A stretch of 64,000 bases of DNA from JAAOIF01 sp965217125 (GTDB taxonomy: Bacteria > Pseudomonadota > Gammaproteobacteria > PS1 > Pseudothioglobaceae): assembly GCA_965217125.1 (NCBI GenBank), contig OZ244244.1, forward strand, positions 248,001-312,000. The letters run 5' to 3'. This document shows, piece by piece, positions 17,571 to 25,876 of the stretch. The position numbers and the translations under genes are program-made. The stretch's first letter is position 1. Each line of letters opens with the position of its first letter. The notes beneath the pieces are model-generated. The model worked only from the letters and a program-made list of their open reading frames with translations. It did no database searches and was not told the DNA's origin.

Positions 17571-18358
17571 TAAAAAGTTGAGCGTTGATTTTGAATAATG
17601 CGCATTATTTTACCACCACAATGCCCGCACGGCTGATTTTCACGCCCATATACCAATAAAGTTTGCGCAAAATACCCCGGCGAACCATCAACTTTGGAAA
17701 AATTTTGCAATGTTGTGCCACCCGCTTTGATTGCTTGGGTCAAAATCGCCTTAATATGTAGGGTTAATAATTTATAGCGTTTTTTTGAAACATCGCCCGC
17801 CAAGCGCTTAGGGTCAATGCCGGCTTTAAACAAACTTTCACAAGCATAAATATTACCCACACCGACCACCACCTTGCTATTCATTATAAATGTCTTGATA
17901 TTTTGTTGTTTATTGCGTGATTTAGTATATAAATAAGTATCATCAAAATCACTATCTAATGGCTCAACACCCAATTTGTCCAACAACGGATGCGCGCCAT
18001 CTGTTGAGAATAACACACAACCAAAACGCCGCGGGTCGTTTAAGCGCATCGATTGTTGATTGCTAAATTGCAATTCAAAATGATCGTGCTTTTGCAATGC
18101 TGTGCTGACATCAACCATACGAATCGAACCACTCATGCCCAAGTGAATAATCAGCGTGCCTACTGAAAACTCAATTAACAAATATTTGCCGCGTCTATTA
18201 ATATCCTCAACTAGTGCATGAGCCAAGGTGTTAACAAGATGTTTAGGAATTTCCCAGCGTAAATTACTTCGATGCAAAATCACCTTAGTAATATTTTGAT
18301 GAATGATAAGTGGCGCAAGACCTAATTTAGTGGTTTCAACTTCAGGTAATTCAGGCAT
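17549..18358 (-). CDS. mutM: Formamidopyrimidine-DNA glycosylase (Fpg)
   Basis: This 269-residue enzyme excises 8-oxoguanine and formamidopyrimidines. It begins MPELPEVET, whose Pro2 is the catalytic nucleophile after Met removal and Glu3 the general acid. RRGKYLLIE carries the conserved Lys, VGVGNIYACESLF the helix-two-turn-helix, and the C-terminal CGHCGGKIMRI...YCKQCQ the four-Cys zinc finger. Length is standard. It overlaps the S24-like gene and is divergent from the PuuD-like gene, 66 bp away. Confidence 0.96.
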   Translation of the reverse strand: MPELPEVETTKLGLAPLIIHQNITKVILHRSNLRWEIPKHLVNTLAHALVEDINRRGKYLLIEFSVGTLIIHLGMSGSIRMVDVSTALQKHDHFELQFSNQQSMRLNDPRRFGCVLFSTDGAHPLLDKLGVEPLDSDFDDTYLYTKSRNKQQNIKTFIMNSKVVVGVGNIYACESLFKAGIDPKRLAGDVSKKRYKLLTLHIKAILTQAIKAGGTTLQNFSKVDGSPGYFAQTLLVYGRENQPCGHCGGKIMRIIQNQRSTFYCKQCQT

Positions 18359-18424
18359 AAAATTAGTGCCAAGTGAAAAAATAATTCATTATAATGATAA
18401 CTTTATAACATCAGGAGAGAGAAA

Positions 18425-19000
18425 ATGAATTTTATCAATTCAGTGAGAGGCAAAATTTTAATCGGCTTTGTTTTAGCCATCATTGTGGTATTCGCCACTA
18501 AAATGCAAAACCATTACACGCTAATGGTTTGGTTGCATGTTTTAGCAGGTATAGTTTGGATTGGCTTATTGTATTATTTTAACTTTATCCAAACCCCAGC
18601 CATGGGCGCTGTGTTAGCGGCTAAAGAATCCCCTGCCGTCATTGGCAAATACATTGCCCCAGCTGCGTTATTATGGTTTCGTATGGCAGCGGCAACTACT
18701 TGGATTTTAGGTTTAGTATTGCTTGCCACTTGGCAGAAAAACGGCTTTAATGTAAGTGCAATTATTGATGCGTTTACTTTTGCCAATGGTTATGTTGTTA
18801 TCGGCATCGGTGCTTGGATGGGGACAATTATGGCGTTTAATGTATGGTTTATTATTTGGCCCAATCAACAAAAGATTTTAGGTATGGTTAAGGCAACGCC
18901 TGATGAAATAGCTACTGCAAAAAAGCATGCCGCCTTGGCATCATCTATTAATGTCATATTGTCAATACCGATGTTGCTTACTATGTTGGCATGGCATTGA
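18425..19000 (+). CDS. PuuD-like (urate hydroxylase-type) integral membrane protein
   Basis: This 191-residue protein has about four membrane segments (residues 10-25, 33-55, 80-102, 122-145 and a C-terminal one). It carries WLHVLAGIVWIGLLYYFNF and KHAALASSINVILSIPMLL, which resemble the membrane domain found at the N terminus of PuuD-type urate oxidases and in many marine gammaproteobacteria as a stand-alone protein. Conserved His residues in the first and last helices could bind haem. The C-terminal cytochrome c domain of full PuuD is absent, so enzymatic urate oxidation is doubtful. A ribosome binding site (AGGAGAG) precedes the start. The true function is unknown. Confidence 0.62.
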   Translation: MNFINSVRGKILIGFVLAIIVVFATKMQNHYTLMVWLHVLAGIVWIGLLYYFNFIQTPAMGAVLAAKESPAVIGKYIAPAALLWFRMAAATTWILGLVLLATWQKNGFNVSAIIDAFTFANGYVVIGIGAWMGTIMAFNVWFIIWPNQQKILGMVKATPDEIATAKKHAALASSINVILSIPMLLTMLAWH

Positions 19001-19259
19001 TAAAACAAGTAAAAAATGCCGCTAAAAGCGATATTCAAAGTGTTAAGGAATTGTTGTATTTTCCACTGTGATTATCAAAGCGGCATTAGTAGGTTATATC
19101 ATCATTAAAATTTAATATTTTTTGCTAAATTTACCACTTAAAATCATTGAAATAGTATTATTTTTGTATTTTTTTATTGTGTGAAAAGCCTACAAATAAG
19201 CATATTATAGTGATTTTTTGCAAAAATACCACTTTTTGTATTTTTTTTGCAAAAAAGTA

Positions 19260-19287
19260 TTGACATTTGAAAACAAGGCTGTATAAT
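19260..19287 (+). promoter_or_regulatory. Sigma-70 promoter of the porin gene
   Basis: The sequence shows TTGACA at 19260-19265 and TATAAT at 19282-19287 with a 16-bp spacer, an almost ideal sigma-70 promoter. Transcription should begin near 19294 and leave a leader of about 75 bases. GGAGAA at 19358-19363 lies 6 bp before the porin ATG. The rest of the 369-bp gap (19001-19369) holds no gene. It does contain two TTTTTTGCAAAAA palindromes (around 19214 and 19250) just upstream of the -35 element, which could be activator or repressor sites. Confidence 0.85.
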
Positions 19288-19369
19288 CCACAGCATCTTT
19301 GCAATAAGTGAAGAAATTAAGTGTCATAAAGCTAACTTTGACATATTTTTAATTTTTGGAGAAATAAAA

Positions 19370-20455
19370 ATGAAAAAACAACTATTAATTGCTACGGTTG
19401 CAGCAACGATGTCAGTAGTTGCCACAGCTGATGTCTCAATTAAAGGTGATGCGCATTTGCGTTATGCACACAGTGATAACATCGACTCAACAGGTCAGCT
19501 TGTGCGTTTGCATGTTACTGGCAAATCAGGCGATACTAAGGTTAAGTTAGGTTTGCGTAATGATGGCGGAACTCGTGTATCAGCTGGTAGTTTCAATACC
19601 GAAGGCGCTTCTGAAGGTTCAGATATTGGTGTTGCTGATGATGGGGATCGTTCTGGTCTAAATGTAGATTACCTATACTTAACCACTAAAGTCGGTGGGC
19701 TAAATATTAAAGTAGGTGATTGGTGGGATACTACAGGTTTAGGTGTTGCGCGTGAGGGCAAGTCTGATGCCGATAGAATTGAGTTTAGCGCTAAATTAAG
19801 TGGTTGGAAGTTAGGTCTTGAAACTGGTGCTGATAGTTCTTCTACAGTTTTATCTGCTAATGGCAAGGTTGGTGATTTTGTGGTTAAAATTGAGCATGAC
19901 ACAGCTGCTGACGGTGGCTGGGCTGGTGTTGGTACGCCTAATGCTACTGTAGGTGGTTACACTGATGTTTCTATTAATGGCGAATCAGGTGATTTAGGTA
20001 TTGGTGCTGAATACTTTGGTGGTAATTTAGATAATGGCGCTGATGCTGATGCGTATGTGGTGCATGTATGGACTAAAGCATCTGATATTACTTGGCATTT
20101 TGCTGTTGCAGAAACTGATGCTGGTGTTGCTACACTTAACGGTGGCAATAACAAATTCTCGCCACTTGATATTTCTATCTTAGGCTCTTCCACAGATGTT
20201 AATGGTAACATAGCCATTAGTGATTTCGGTAAAACTGAAGATAAAGTTTGGGGTGTTCGTGCTGATGCAAAAGTTGCTGGCATGGGTCTTCAAGTTGCTA
20301 CTGGTAAGTTAGAACTTAATAACGCAGCTGTTGATGATAGTTTCTGGGATGTGATTTTAACTCGTTCTTTAGGCAAGGCTTCAAACATTAAATTCTCAAT
20401 TGGTGATTATAATGATGTAACTTCATCAGGTGTTAAAGTTAGTGTTAAGTTCTAA
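19370..20455 (+). CDS. Gram-negative outer-membrane porin
   Basis: This 361-residue protein has a signal peptide (MKKQLLIATVAATMSVVATA, cleavage near residue 20) and then alternating polar/non-polar strands typical of a trimeric beta-barrel porin, ending in a strand that closes with Phe (GVKVSVKF), the usual outer-membrane sorting signal. The strands are rich in Gly, Asp and Asn. It probably allows general diffusion of small solutes. It is a single-gene unit with a strong promoter, a good ribosome binding site and a strong terminator, so it is likely one of the most expressed genes in the window. Selectivity cannot be predicted. Confidence 0.88.
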   Translation: MKKQLLIATVAATMSVVATADVSIKGDAHLRYAHSDNIDSTGQLVRLHVTGKSGDTKVKLGLRNDGGTRVSAGSFNTEGASEGSDIGVADDGDRSGLNVDYLYLTTKVGGLNIKVGDWWDTTGLGVAREGKSDADRIEFSAKLSGWKLGLETGADSSSTVLSANGKVGDFVVKIEHDTAADGGWAGVGTPNATVGGYTDVSINGESGDLGIGAEYFGGNLDNGADADAYVVHVWTKASDITWHFAVAETDAGVATLNGGNNKFSPLDISILGSSTDVNGNIAISDFGKTEDKVWGVRADAKVAGMGLQVATGKLELNNAAVDDSFWDVILTRSLGKASNIKFSIGDYNDVTSSGVKVSVKF

Positions 20456-20500
20456 ACCTTGTTAGAAAATAATTTGTTTAAGCTTATTAAGTTATTTAAA

Positions 20501-20528
20501 AAACCCAGACTTAGGTCTGGGTTTTTTT
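20501..20528 (+). terminator. Rho-independent terminator of the porin gene
   Basis: AAACCCAGAC at 20501-20510 pairs perfectly with GTCTGGGTTT at 20515-20524 around a TTAG loop. A T-run follows. It lies 46 bp after the porin stop and isolates porin from ygfZ. Confidence 0.93.
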
Positions 20529-20616
20529 CGTCCTTTCACAAAAACCCAAGACCTTATTTTTTATTGGATTAGGGTATAATAAATAATATGTGAATTAGAA
20601 AATATATTGCTAACAG

Positions 20617-21450
20617 ATGACAACTTTAAACTCTAACAAAAAGAAAGCAAAACCTTATTTTTTTCAATTAAATAATCGTGCTTTGTTAAAAATTAGTGGC
20701 AAAGATGCCAAAGGTTTTTTACAAGGTCAATTTTCTAATGATATTGATGCCTTAGCAGCAGACGCGGCACAACTAAATGCTTATTGCCAGCATCAAGGTA
20801 GAATTATTGCCCTAATTTGGGTGATGAGAAAAAATGATGATTATTTCTTGTCTTTTGCCAATGATTTAAGTGCTATTGTTAGCCAAAAACTCACAATGTT
20901 TAAAATGATGTTGGATGTTAGTATTGCTGATGTGAGCGGGACAATTATTCAACTCGGTATTATTGGCGCGGCGTTTGATGGCGCTTTTAAACTGAATAAA
21001 CAACAATCGATTGCCTTGCTTGAGCGTGTTGATGATATTAAATTAGCCGATAGTCGTTTGTGGGAGCGGCTATGTATTGAGAATGGCATGGCAGAAGTTT
21101 ATTTAAAAACCACTGAGAAGTTTGTGCCACAGTTGTTAAACTTGGATATTGATGAAGTGGGGGTGAATTTTTCTAAGGGCTGTTATCCTGGGCAAGAGGT
21201 GGTAGCACGATTGCATTATTTGGGCAAATCAAAACGCCGTATGCGACTATTTGAGTGCGATAGCGATGTTATTGTGGGCGATGAGTTGATTGTCGCGGAT
21301 TCAAAATCAACTAAAGCTTCAGGCGTTGTGGTTCGTTGTGTAAAATTAGACAAAAAATCATTATGCTTAGCGAGCATTGAGCTTGTGCATGAGAATGATA
21401 GAATTACTTTAAATAATGCCAATGGCAGCCAACTTAGGATGAAAAAATGA
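20617..21450 (+). CDS. ygfZ: Folate-dependent Fe-S cluster assembly protein YgfZ
   Basis: This 277-residue protein belongs to the GcvT-like COG0354 family, which uses tetrahydrofolate to help build or repair certain Fe-S enzymes. The signature KGCYPGQEVVAR (Lys187, Cys189) is present, preceded by the folate-fold segment GFLQGQFSNDIDAL and followed by a C-terminal barrel-like region. It overlaps nhaD by 4 bp (ATGA), so the two are probably cotranscribed. Length is slightly shorter than E. coli YgfZ. Confidence 0.9.
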   Translation: MTTLNSNKKKAKPYFFQLNNRALLKISGKDAKGFLQGQFSNDIDALAADAAQLNAYCQHQGRIIALIWVMRKNDDYFLSFANDLSAIVSQKLTMFKMMLDVSIADVSGTIIQLGIIGAAFDGAFKLNKQQSIALLERVDDIKLADSRLWERLCIENGMAEVYLKTTEKFVPQLLNLDIDEVGVNFSKGCYPGQEVVARLHYLGKSKRRMRLFECDSDVIVGDELIVADSKSTKASGVVVRCVKLDKKSLCLASIELVHENDRITLNNANGSQLRMKK

Positions 21451-22829
21451 CTAAATTATTATTTTTATTGATATTACTACCTGCCAGTGCATTTGCTAAT
21501 ATTGACACACTGCAAAGTTTAAAACTCACCAATCATTGGGTAGGGTATGTCGCGTTAATTGTATTTGTGATTGCTTATATTTTTGTGATGGTTGAGGAAT
21601 TTACTCATCTTAGAAAATCCAAGCCAGTTATATTGGCGGCAGGCATAATTTGGGGATTGGTAGCTTGGATTTACACGCAAAACGGTATGCCGAACGCCGC
21701 AGGAGTTGCACTACGGCACAATTTTTTAGAATATTCTGAATTGTTTTTATTTTTATTAGTGGCAATGACCTACATTGAAGCCTTGCGCGAGCGTTTGGTA
21801 TTTGAGTATTTAAAAGTGTGGTTAGTGAACAAAGGGCTGTCGTTTAGGCAACTATTTTGGCTGACAGGGTTTTTGGCGTTTTTCATCTCTCCGATTGCTG
21901 ATAACCTTACTACATCACTGATTATGGGTGCGGTAGTGATGGCGGTGGGGGGTGCGAATGTGCGTTTTGTGTCGATTGCCTTTGTGAATATTGTGGTGGC
22001 AGCTAACGCCGGCGGTGCGTTTAGCCCGTTTGGTGATATTACCACGCTGATGGTGTGGCAAAAAGGCATTGTGGATTTTACACAGTTTTTTGATTTGTTT
22101 ATTCCATCGTTGCTTAATTTTATTGTGCCAGCGGCAATTATGCACTTTACGATTAAAAATGATGCCGCTACGCATAAAACTGAGAATGTTGAGATTAAAA
22201 CAGGTGGTTTATGGATTGTTGTGCTTTTTATCGCAACCATTATAACTGCCATTAGTTTTCATAGCTTTTTGCACCTGCCGCCGGCGATGGGAATGATGAC
22301 AGGGCTGAGTTATTTGATGATTGCTGGTTATTTTGTTCGCAGACATGAAAAGCGTCATAAGGTTAATAGTGATAAATATTTTGATATTTTTAACAAAATT
22401 GCTAATGCTGAATGGGACACCTTGTTGTTTTTCTTTGGGGTGATTTTAAGTGTCGGTGGCTTAGGTTTTATAGGGTATTTGGCACTCACCTCAGAGGCTA
22501 TGTATGTATCTTTAGGCGCAACTTATGCCAATATTTTGGTGGGGGTTTTATCTGCTATTGTGGATAATATTCCGGTAATGTTTGCGGTGCTGACGATGAA
22601 TCCTGATATGTCGTTAGGGCAATGGTTGTTAGTTACCCTGACAACAGGGGTGGGCGGTAGTTTGCTCTCGGTAGGCTCGGCGGCAGGTGTGGCGCTGATG
22701 GGGCAATCAAAAGGGCTTTATACATTTGTCTCGCATCTAAAATGGATGCCGGTGATTATGCTGGGTTATGTGGTGAGTATTTTGGCGCATTTGTGGCTAA
22801 ATTCCGCGTTATTTGATGTCCCAATCTAA
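21447..22829 (+). CDS. nhaD: Na+/H+ antiporter NhaD
   Basis: This 460-residue inner-membrane protein has a cleavable-looking N terminus (LLFLLILLPASAFA) and about 12 hydrophobic segments. The NhaD/ArsB-type ion-transporter motifs include FFISPIADNLTTSLIMGAV, AANAGGAFSPFGDITTLMVW, AIVDNIPVMFAVLTM and TTGVGGSLLSVGSAAGVALM. NhaD proteins exchange Na+ or Li+ for H+ at alkaline pH and are common in marine bacteria. It overlaps ygfZ by 4 bp and coaX starts 13 bp after its stop. Direction and pH dependence are inferred from the family. Confidence 0.92.
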   Translation: MTKLLFLLILLPASAFANIDTLQSLKLTNHWVGYVALIVFVIAYIFVMVEEFTHLRKSKPVILAAGIIWGLVAWIYTQNGMPNAAGVALRHNFLEYSELFLFLLVAMTYIEALRERLVFEYLKVWLVNKGLSFRQLFWLTGFLAFFISPIADNLTTSLIMGAVVMAVGGANVRFVSIAFVNIVVAANAGGAFSPFGDITTLMVWQKGIVDFTQFFDLFIPSLLNFIVPAAIMHFTIKNDAATHKTENVEIKTGGLWIVVLFIATIITAISFHSFLHLPPAMGMMTGLSYLMIAGYFVRRHEKRHKVNSDKYFDIFNKIANAEWDTLLFFFGVILSVGGLGFIGYLALTSEAMYVSLGATYANILVGVLSAIVDNIPVMFAVLTMNPDMSLGQWLLVTLTTGVGGSLLSVGSAAGVALMGQSKGLYTFVSHLKWMPVIMLGYVVSILAHLWLNSALFDVPI

Positions 22830-22842
22830 GTTTTAGAACTTT

Positions 22843-23445
22843 GTGCAAAACTCTCAATTATTAGTCGATATTGGCAATAGTAATATTCATTGGTCCTTAG
22901 ATGATGATTACCTTAGTATTGCTATTGAAGATTTTAAACCCAGTTTAATCCCAGCGCATCAATCGGCTTTGGTGAGTTGTGTGGCGCATGATGCTTTGAT
23001 TTCTAATTTTAACAATACCACCATTATCCGAGCGCAAGCCTATAAAGGGCTAGCGTTTAGTTACGATTTTAAGCAATTAGGCACAGACAGATTTTTAGCG
23101 ATTATTGCAGCTTATGAGGCGTTTCCTGCGCAAGCGGTGATGGTGATTGATGTAGGGACTTTTGTAACGATTGATGTAATTCAACACAATCAGCATAAGA
23201 GTATTGGTATTGCACCGGGATTGGGGCAATTAAAACAAATTCGTCAATTTCAGGGCGATGATAGTCAAAATGCTTGGACGGCTGGCATCCAAGATATGTT
23301 TATGGGTTATATTGAAAAGCACTGCCTAGCTTTTAAAGGTAAAATTCTCATCACAGGTGGCGGGCAAAATATACTCAATATTAATGGCGCGCGCAATTAT
23401 CAAAATTTAACTATACAGGGATTAAAAATATTAAATGAACAATAG
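22843..23445 (+). CDS. coaX: Type III pantothenate kinase
   Basis: This 200-residue protein phosphorylates pantothenate in the first step of coenzyme A synthesis. It has the ASKHA-fold phosphate motif LLVDIGNSNIHW (Asp9), then LGTDRFLAIIAAYEA, VMVIDVGTFVTIDV with the second Asp, and SIGIAPGLGQ and LITGGGQNIL for the later phosphate and adenosine loops. It is somewhat shorter than typical CoaX (about 240-260). The start is GTG at 22843, directly before the N-terminal motif; no ATG is suitable. It overlaps trpS by 11 bp. Confidence 0.88.
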   Translation: MQNSQLLVDIGNSNIHWSLDDDYLSIAIEDFKPSLIPAHQSALVSCVAHDALISNFNNTTIIRAQAYKGLAFSYDFKQLGTDRFLAIIAAYEAFPAQAVMVIDVGTFVTIDVIQHNQHKSIGIAPGLGQLKQIRQFQGDDSQNAWTAGIQDMFMGYIEKHCLAFKGKILITGGGQNILNINGARNYQNLTIQGLKILNEQ

Positions 23446-24631
23446 AGTATTATCAGCTATGCGCCCAACTGGGCGGTTGCATTTAGGGCATTATCATGGT
23501 GTTTTAAAGAGTTGGCTGGACTTGCAAAATGAATATGATTCGTATTTTTTTGTGGCAGATTGGCATGCTTTTACCACGCATTATGAGGATAAAATTGATT
23601 TAGAAAGCAATGTGATAGAAATGGTGGTTGATTGGTTGGCAACTGGCATTAACCCCAATACTGCAACGATTTTTGTGCAATCAAAAGTGCCTGAACATGC
23701 AGAATTATATTTGTTACTATCAATGTCAACGCCGCTGAGCTGGTTAGAGCGTGTGCCGTCTTACAAGGATCAACAGCTGAAGTTAAAAACCAAGAATTTA
23801 AGCACTTATGGCTTTTTAGGTTATCCACTTTTACAGAGCGCTGATATTTTGATTTATAAGGCTGGTTTAGTGCCAGTGGGCGAAGACCAAGTGGCACATG
23901 TGGAATTTACCCGTGAAGTTGCCAGGCGTTTTAATTATATCTATGGTCGTGAAGTTGATTTTGAAGAAAAAGCAGAAATTGCGATTAACAAAATGAGCAA
24001 AAAGCAAGCTAAATCCTATCGTGCTTTGCGTAAGACTTATCAACAGCAAGGCGATGCTGAGGCATTAGTTAAGGCTCAGGCATTATTAAAAGAACAACAA
24101 AATATTACTTTAGGTGATAGCGAAAGACTCTCAGGTTATATTGAAAGTATGGGCAAAATTATCTTACCAGAGCCGGATTATTTATTGACTAAAGCCGCAA
24201 AAATGACCGGGCTGGATGGGCAAAAAATGAGTAAATCATATGCTAACACTATTTCTATGCGCGACACTGCTGATGAAATACAAAACAAAATTAAGCGTAT
24301 GCCAACTGACCCTGCCAGAGTCAAATTAACCGATTCAGGCAATCCTAAAAAATGCCCAGTATGGCAGTTACATCAGGTATATTCAGAGCAATCAACCCAT
24401 GATTGGGTAGTGCAAGGATGCACCAAGGCGAAAATTGGCTGCGTTGAGTGCAAACAGCCAGTGATTGATGCGATACAAGCAGAATTAACGCCAATACAAG
24501 AAAACATCGCCAAATATCAAGCCGACCCAGAGCTAATCAAACAGATTATTTTTGAAGGAAGTGAAAAAGCCCGGAGTGTCGCTAAAGAAACGATAGCCGA
24601 GGTGCGTGAGGCGATGGGGATTGTTTATTGA
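23435..24631 (+). CDS. trpS: Tryptophanyl-tRNA synthetase
   Basis: This 398-residue class I aminoacyl-tRNA synthetase charges tRNA-Trp. It carries the HIGH-type motif RPTGRLHLGHYHG near the N terminus, the GEDQVAHVEFTRE tryptophan/ATP-binding block, and the KMSKS loop GQKMSKSYANT. It is longer than the E. coli enzyme (334) because of a helical insertion of about 60 residues (KMSKKQAKSYRALRKTY onward), a form seen in other proteobacteria. It overlaps the end of coaX by 11 bp and the next gene follows at once. Confidence 0.95.
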   Translation: MNNRVLSAMRPTGRLHLGHYHGVLKSWLDLQNEYDSYFFVADWHAFTTHYEDKIDLESNVIEMVVDWLATGINPNTATIFVQSKVPEHAELYLLLSMSTPLSWLERVPSYKDQQLKLKTKNLSTYGFLGYPLLQSADILIYKAGLVPVGEDQVAHVEFTREVARRFNYIYGREVDFEEKAEIAINKMSKKQAKSYRALRKTYQQQGDAEALVKAQALLKEQQNITLGDSERLSGYIESMGKIILPEPDYLLTKAAKMTGLDGQKMSKSYANTISMRDTADEIQNKIKRMPTDPARVKLTDSGNPKKCPVWQLHQVYSEQSTHDWVVQGCTKAKIGCVECKQPVIDAIQAELTPIQENIAKYQADPELIKQIIFEGSEKARSVAKETIAEVREAMGIVY

Positions 24632-24636
24632 GTATT

Positions 24637-25098
24637 ATGAGCATAGAACACCTTTCTTTTTATTTGCAAATAATTCAAACAGTTGCATTAGTATCAGCTG
24701 TTGTCATTGCATGGTTTGCGATTAAATCTCAAAAAGAAACCACTAAAAAAGAAAAAACCATATCATTGCTGGCAAAAGATTTGGAATTTTTGGAGGGTAT
24801 GGATATTTTAAGAAAAATAACTACAGAGGATATTGCAATAGATAGTTATGCTGAAAAAGTCAATCAATTTAAAAAAGAAACTATTGAAATAAGGCGTTTA
24901 TTAAATTATTGTGAAGATATTAGTATTGGAGTTTTGTCAAAGATTTATAATTTTGAAATGATTAAAAAGTCAAGAAAAACAACGCTTACAGGTATTTACA
25001 ATAAAGCTAAACCTTTTATTATTCGCCTTAGAGAACAAGATAAAAATCCAAATTTATATATAGAATTTGAAAATTTTGTTAATATTATAAATGCCTGA
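24637..25098 (+). CDS. Small membrane-anchored DUF4760-like protein
   Basis: From ATG 24637 this protein has 153 residues; an in-frame TTG at 24628 overlaps the trpS stop. One N-terminal membrane segment (about residues 8-28, IIQTVALVSAVVIAWFAI) is followed by a basic, helical cytoplasmic region (QKETTKKEKTISLLAKDLEF). The layout resembles DUF4760 proteins, which have no established role. It overlaps rluB by 8 bp. Its A/T-rich codon use looks stronger than in the flanking housekeeping genes, suggesting a later addition between trpS and rluB. No function is proposed. Confidence 0.6.
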   Translation: MSIEHLSFYLQIIQTVALVSAVVIAWFAIKSQKETTKKEKTISLLAKDLEFLEGMDILRKITTEDIAIDSYAEKVNQFKKETIEIRRLLNYCEDISIGVLSKIYNFEMIKKSRKTTLTGIYNKAKPFIIRLREQDKNPNLYIEFENFVNIINA

Positions 25099-25825
25099 AA
25101 GACTGCAAAAACTCATAGCCACCGCAGGTTATGGCTCACGCCGTTGGGCGGAGAGGATGATTGAGCAAGGGCGGGTTGAGCTAAATAACAAAACCGCTAA
25201 TATTGGCGATAAAGCGGCAATCACTGATAGCGTCAAAATTGATGGCAGAAAAATTGATTTAGCGCGTTATAGCGAAGCAGAAACTAAGGTTATTATTCTG
25301 AACAAGCAAGCTGGAGTGATTTGTTCGACTAAGGACGATGAGGGGCGCAAAAGTGTTTATGATTTATTGCCTAAACAATCACGCTGGGTAATGGTCGGGC
25401 GTTTAGACCTTAATACTTCAGGGCTTTTGTTGTTTACTAATAATGGCAATTTGGCGCATAAGTTGATGCACCCTTCTGCTGAAATTGAGCGTGAATATGC
25501 AGTGCGTGTGCTGGGCAAAGTTGAGAATGAAGATATACAAAAACTCACTGTAGGGATTGAATTAGCAGATGGTTTTGCTAAGTTTCATCGCCTAAATATT
25601 GGCGGCGGCACTGGGGCAAACCGCTGGTATAAAGTGGTGTTGAAAGAGGGTAAGAAGCGTGAAGTAAGGCGATTATGGGAGGCTTTGGGCTTTAAAGTAT
25701 CGCGTTTAATTCGCATTCGTTTTGGTGAAATTCGCCTGCCAGAAAATCTAAAAGCCAACCAATATGACTACCTTAAGCCAGGGCAGGTGAAATTACTACT
25801 TAATGCTGTCAATTTGATAGATTAG
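25091..25825 (+). CDS. rluB: 23S rRNA pseudouridine synthase B (RluB/RsuA family)
   Basis: This 244-residue protein has an N-terminal S4 domain (RLQKLIATAGYGSRRWAERMI) and the RsuA-family catalytic motif GRLDLNTSGLLLF with nucleophile Asp106. EGKKREVRRLWEALGFKVSRLIRIRFG is the C-terminal family block. RluB modifies U2605 of 23S rRNA in E. coli. RluE, RluF and RsuA are related, but the length and the S4 start PERLQKLIA favour RluB. The start overlaps the preceding small gene by 8 bp. ileS follows after 51 bp. Confidence 0.87.
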   Translation: MPERLQKLIATAGYGSRRWAERMIEQGRVELNNKTANIGDKAAITDSVKIDGRKIDLARYSEAETKVIILNKQAGVICSTKDDEGRKSVYDLLPKQSRWVMVGRLDLNTSGLLLFTNNGNLAHKLMHPSAEIEREYAVRVLGKVENEDIQKLTVGIELADGFAKFHRLNIGGGTGANRWYKVVLKEGKKREVRRLWEALGFKVSRLIRIRFGEIRLPENLKANQYDYLKPGQVKLLLNAVNLID

Positions 25826-25876
25826 ACTGCTTTTATATCAAGTATAATAACACTTTTAGTATTATTTTGAGCGTCA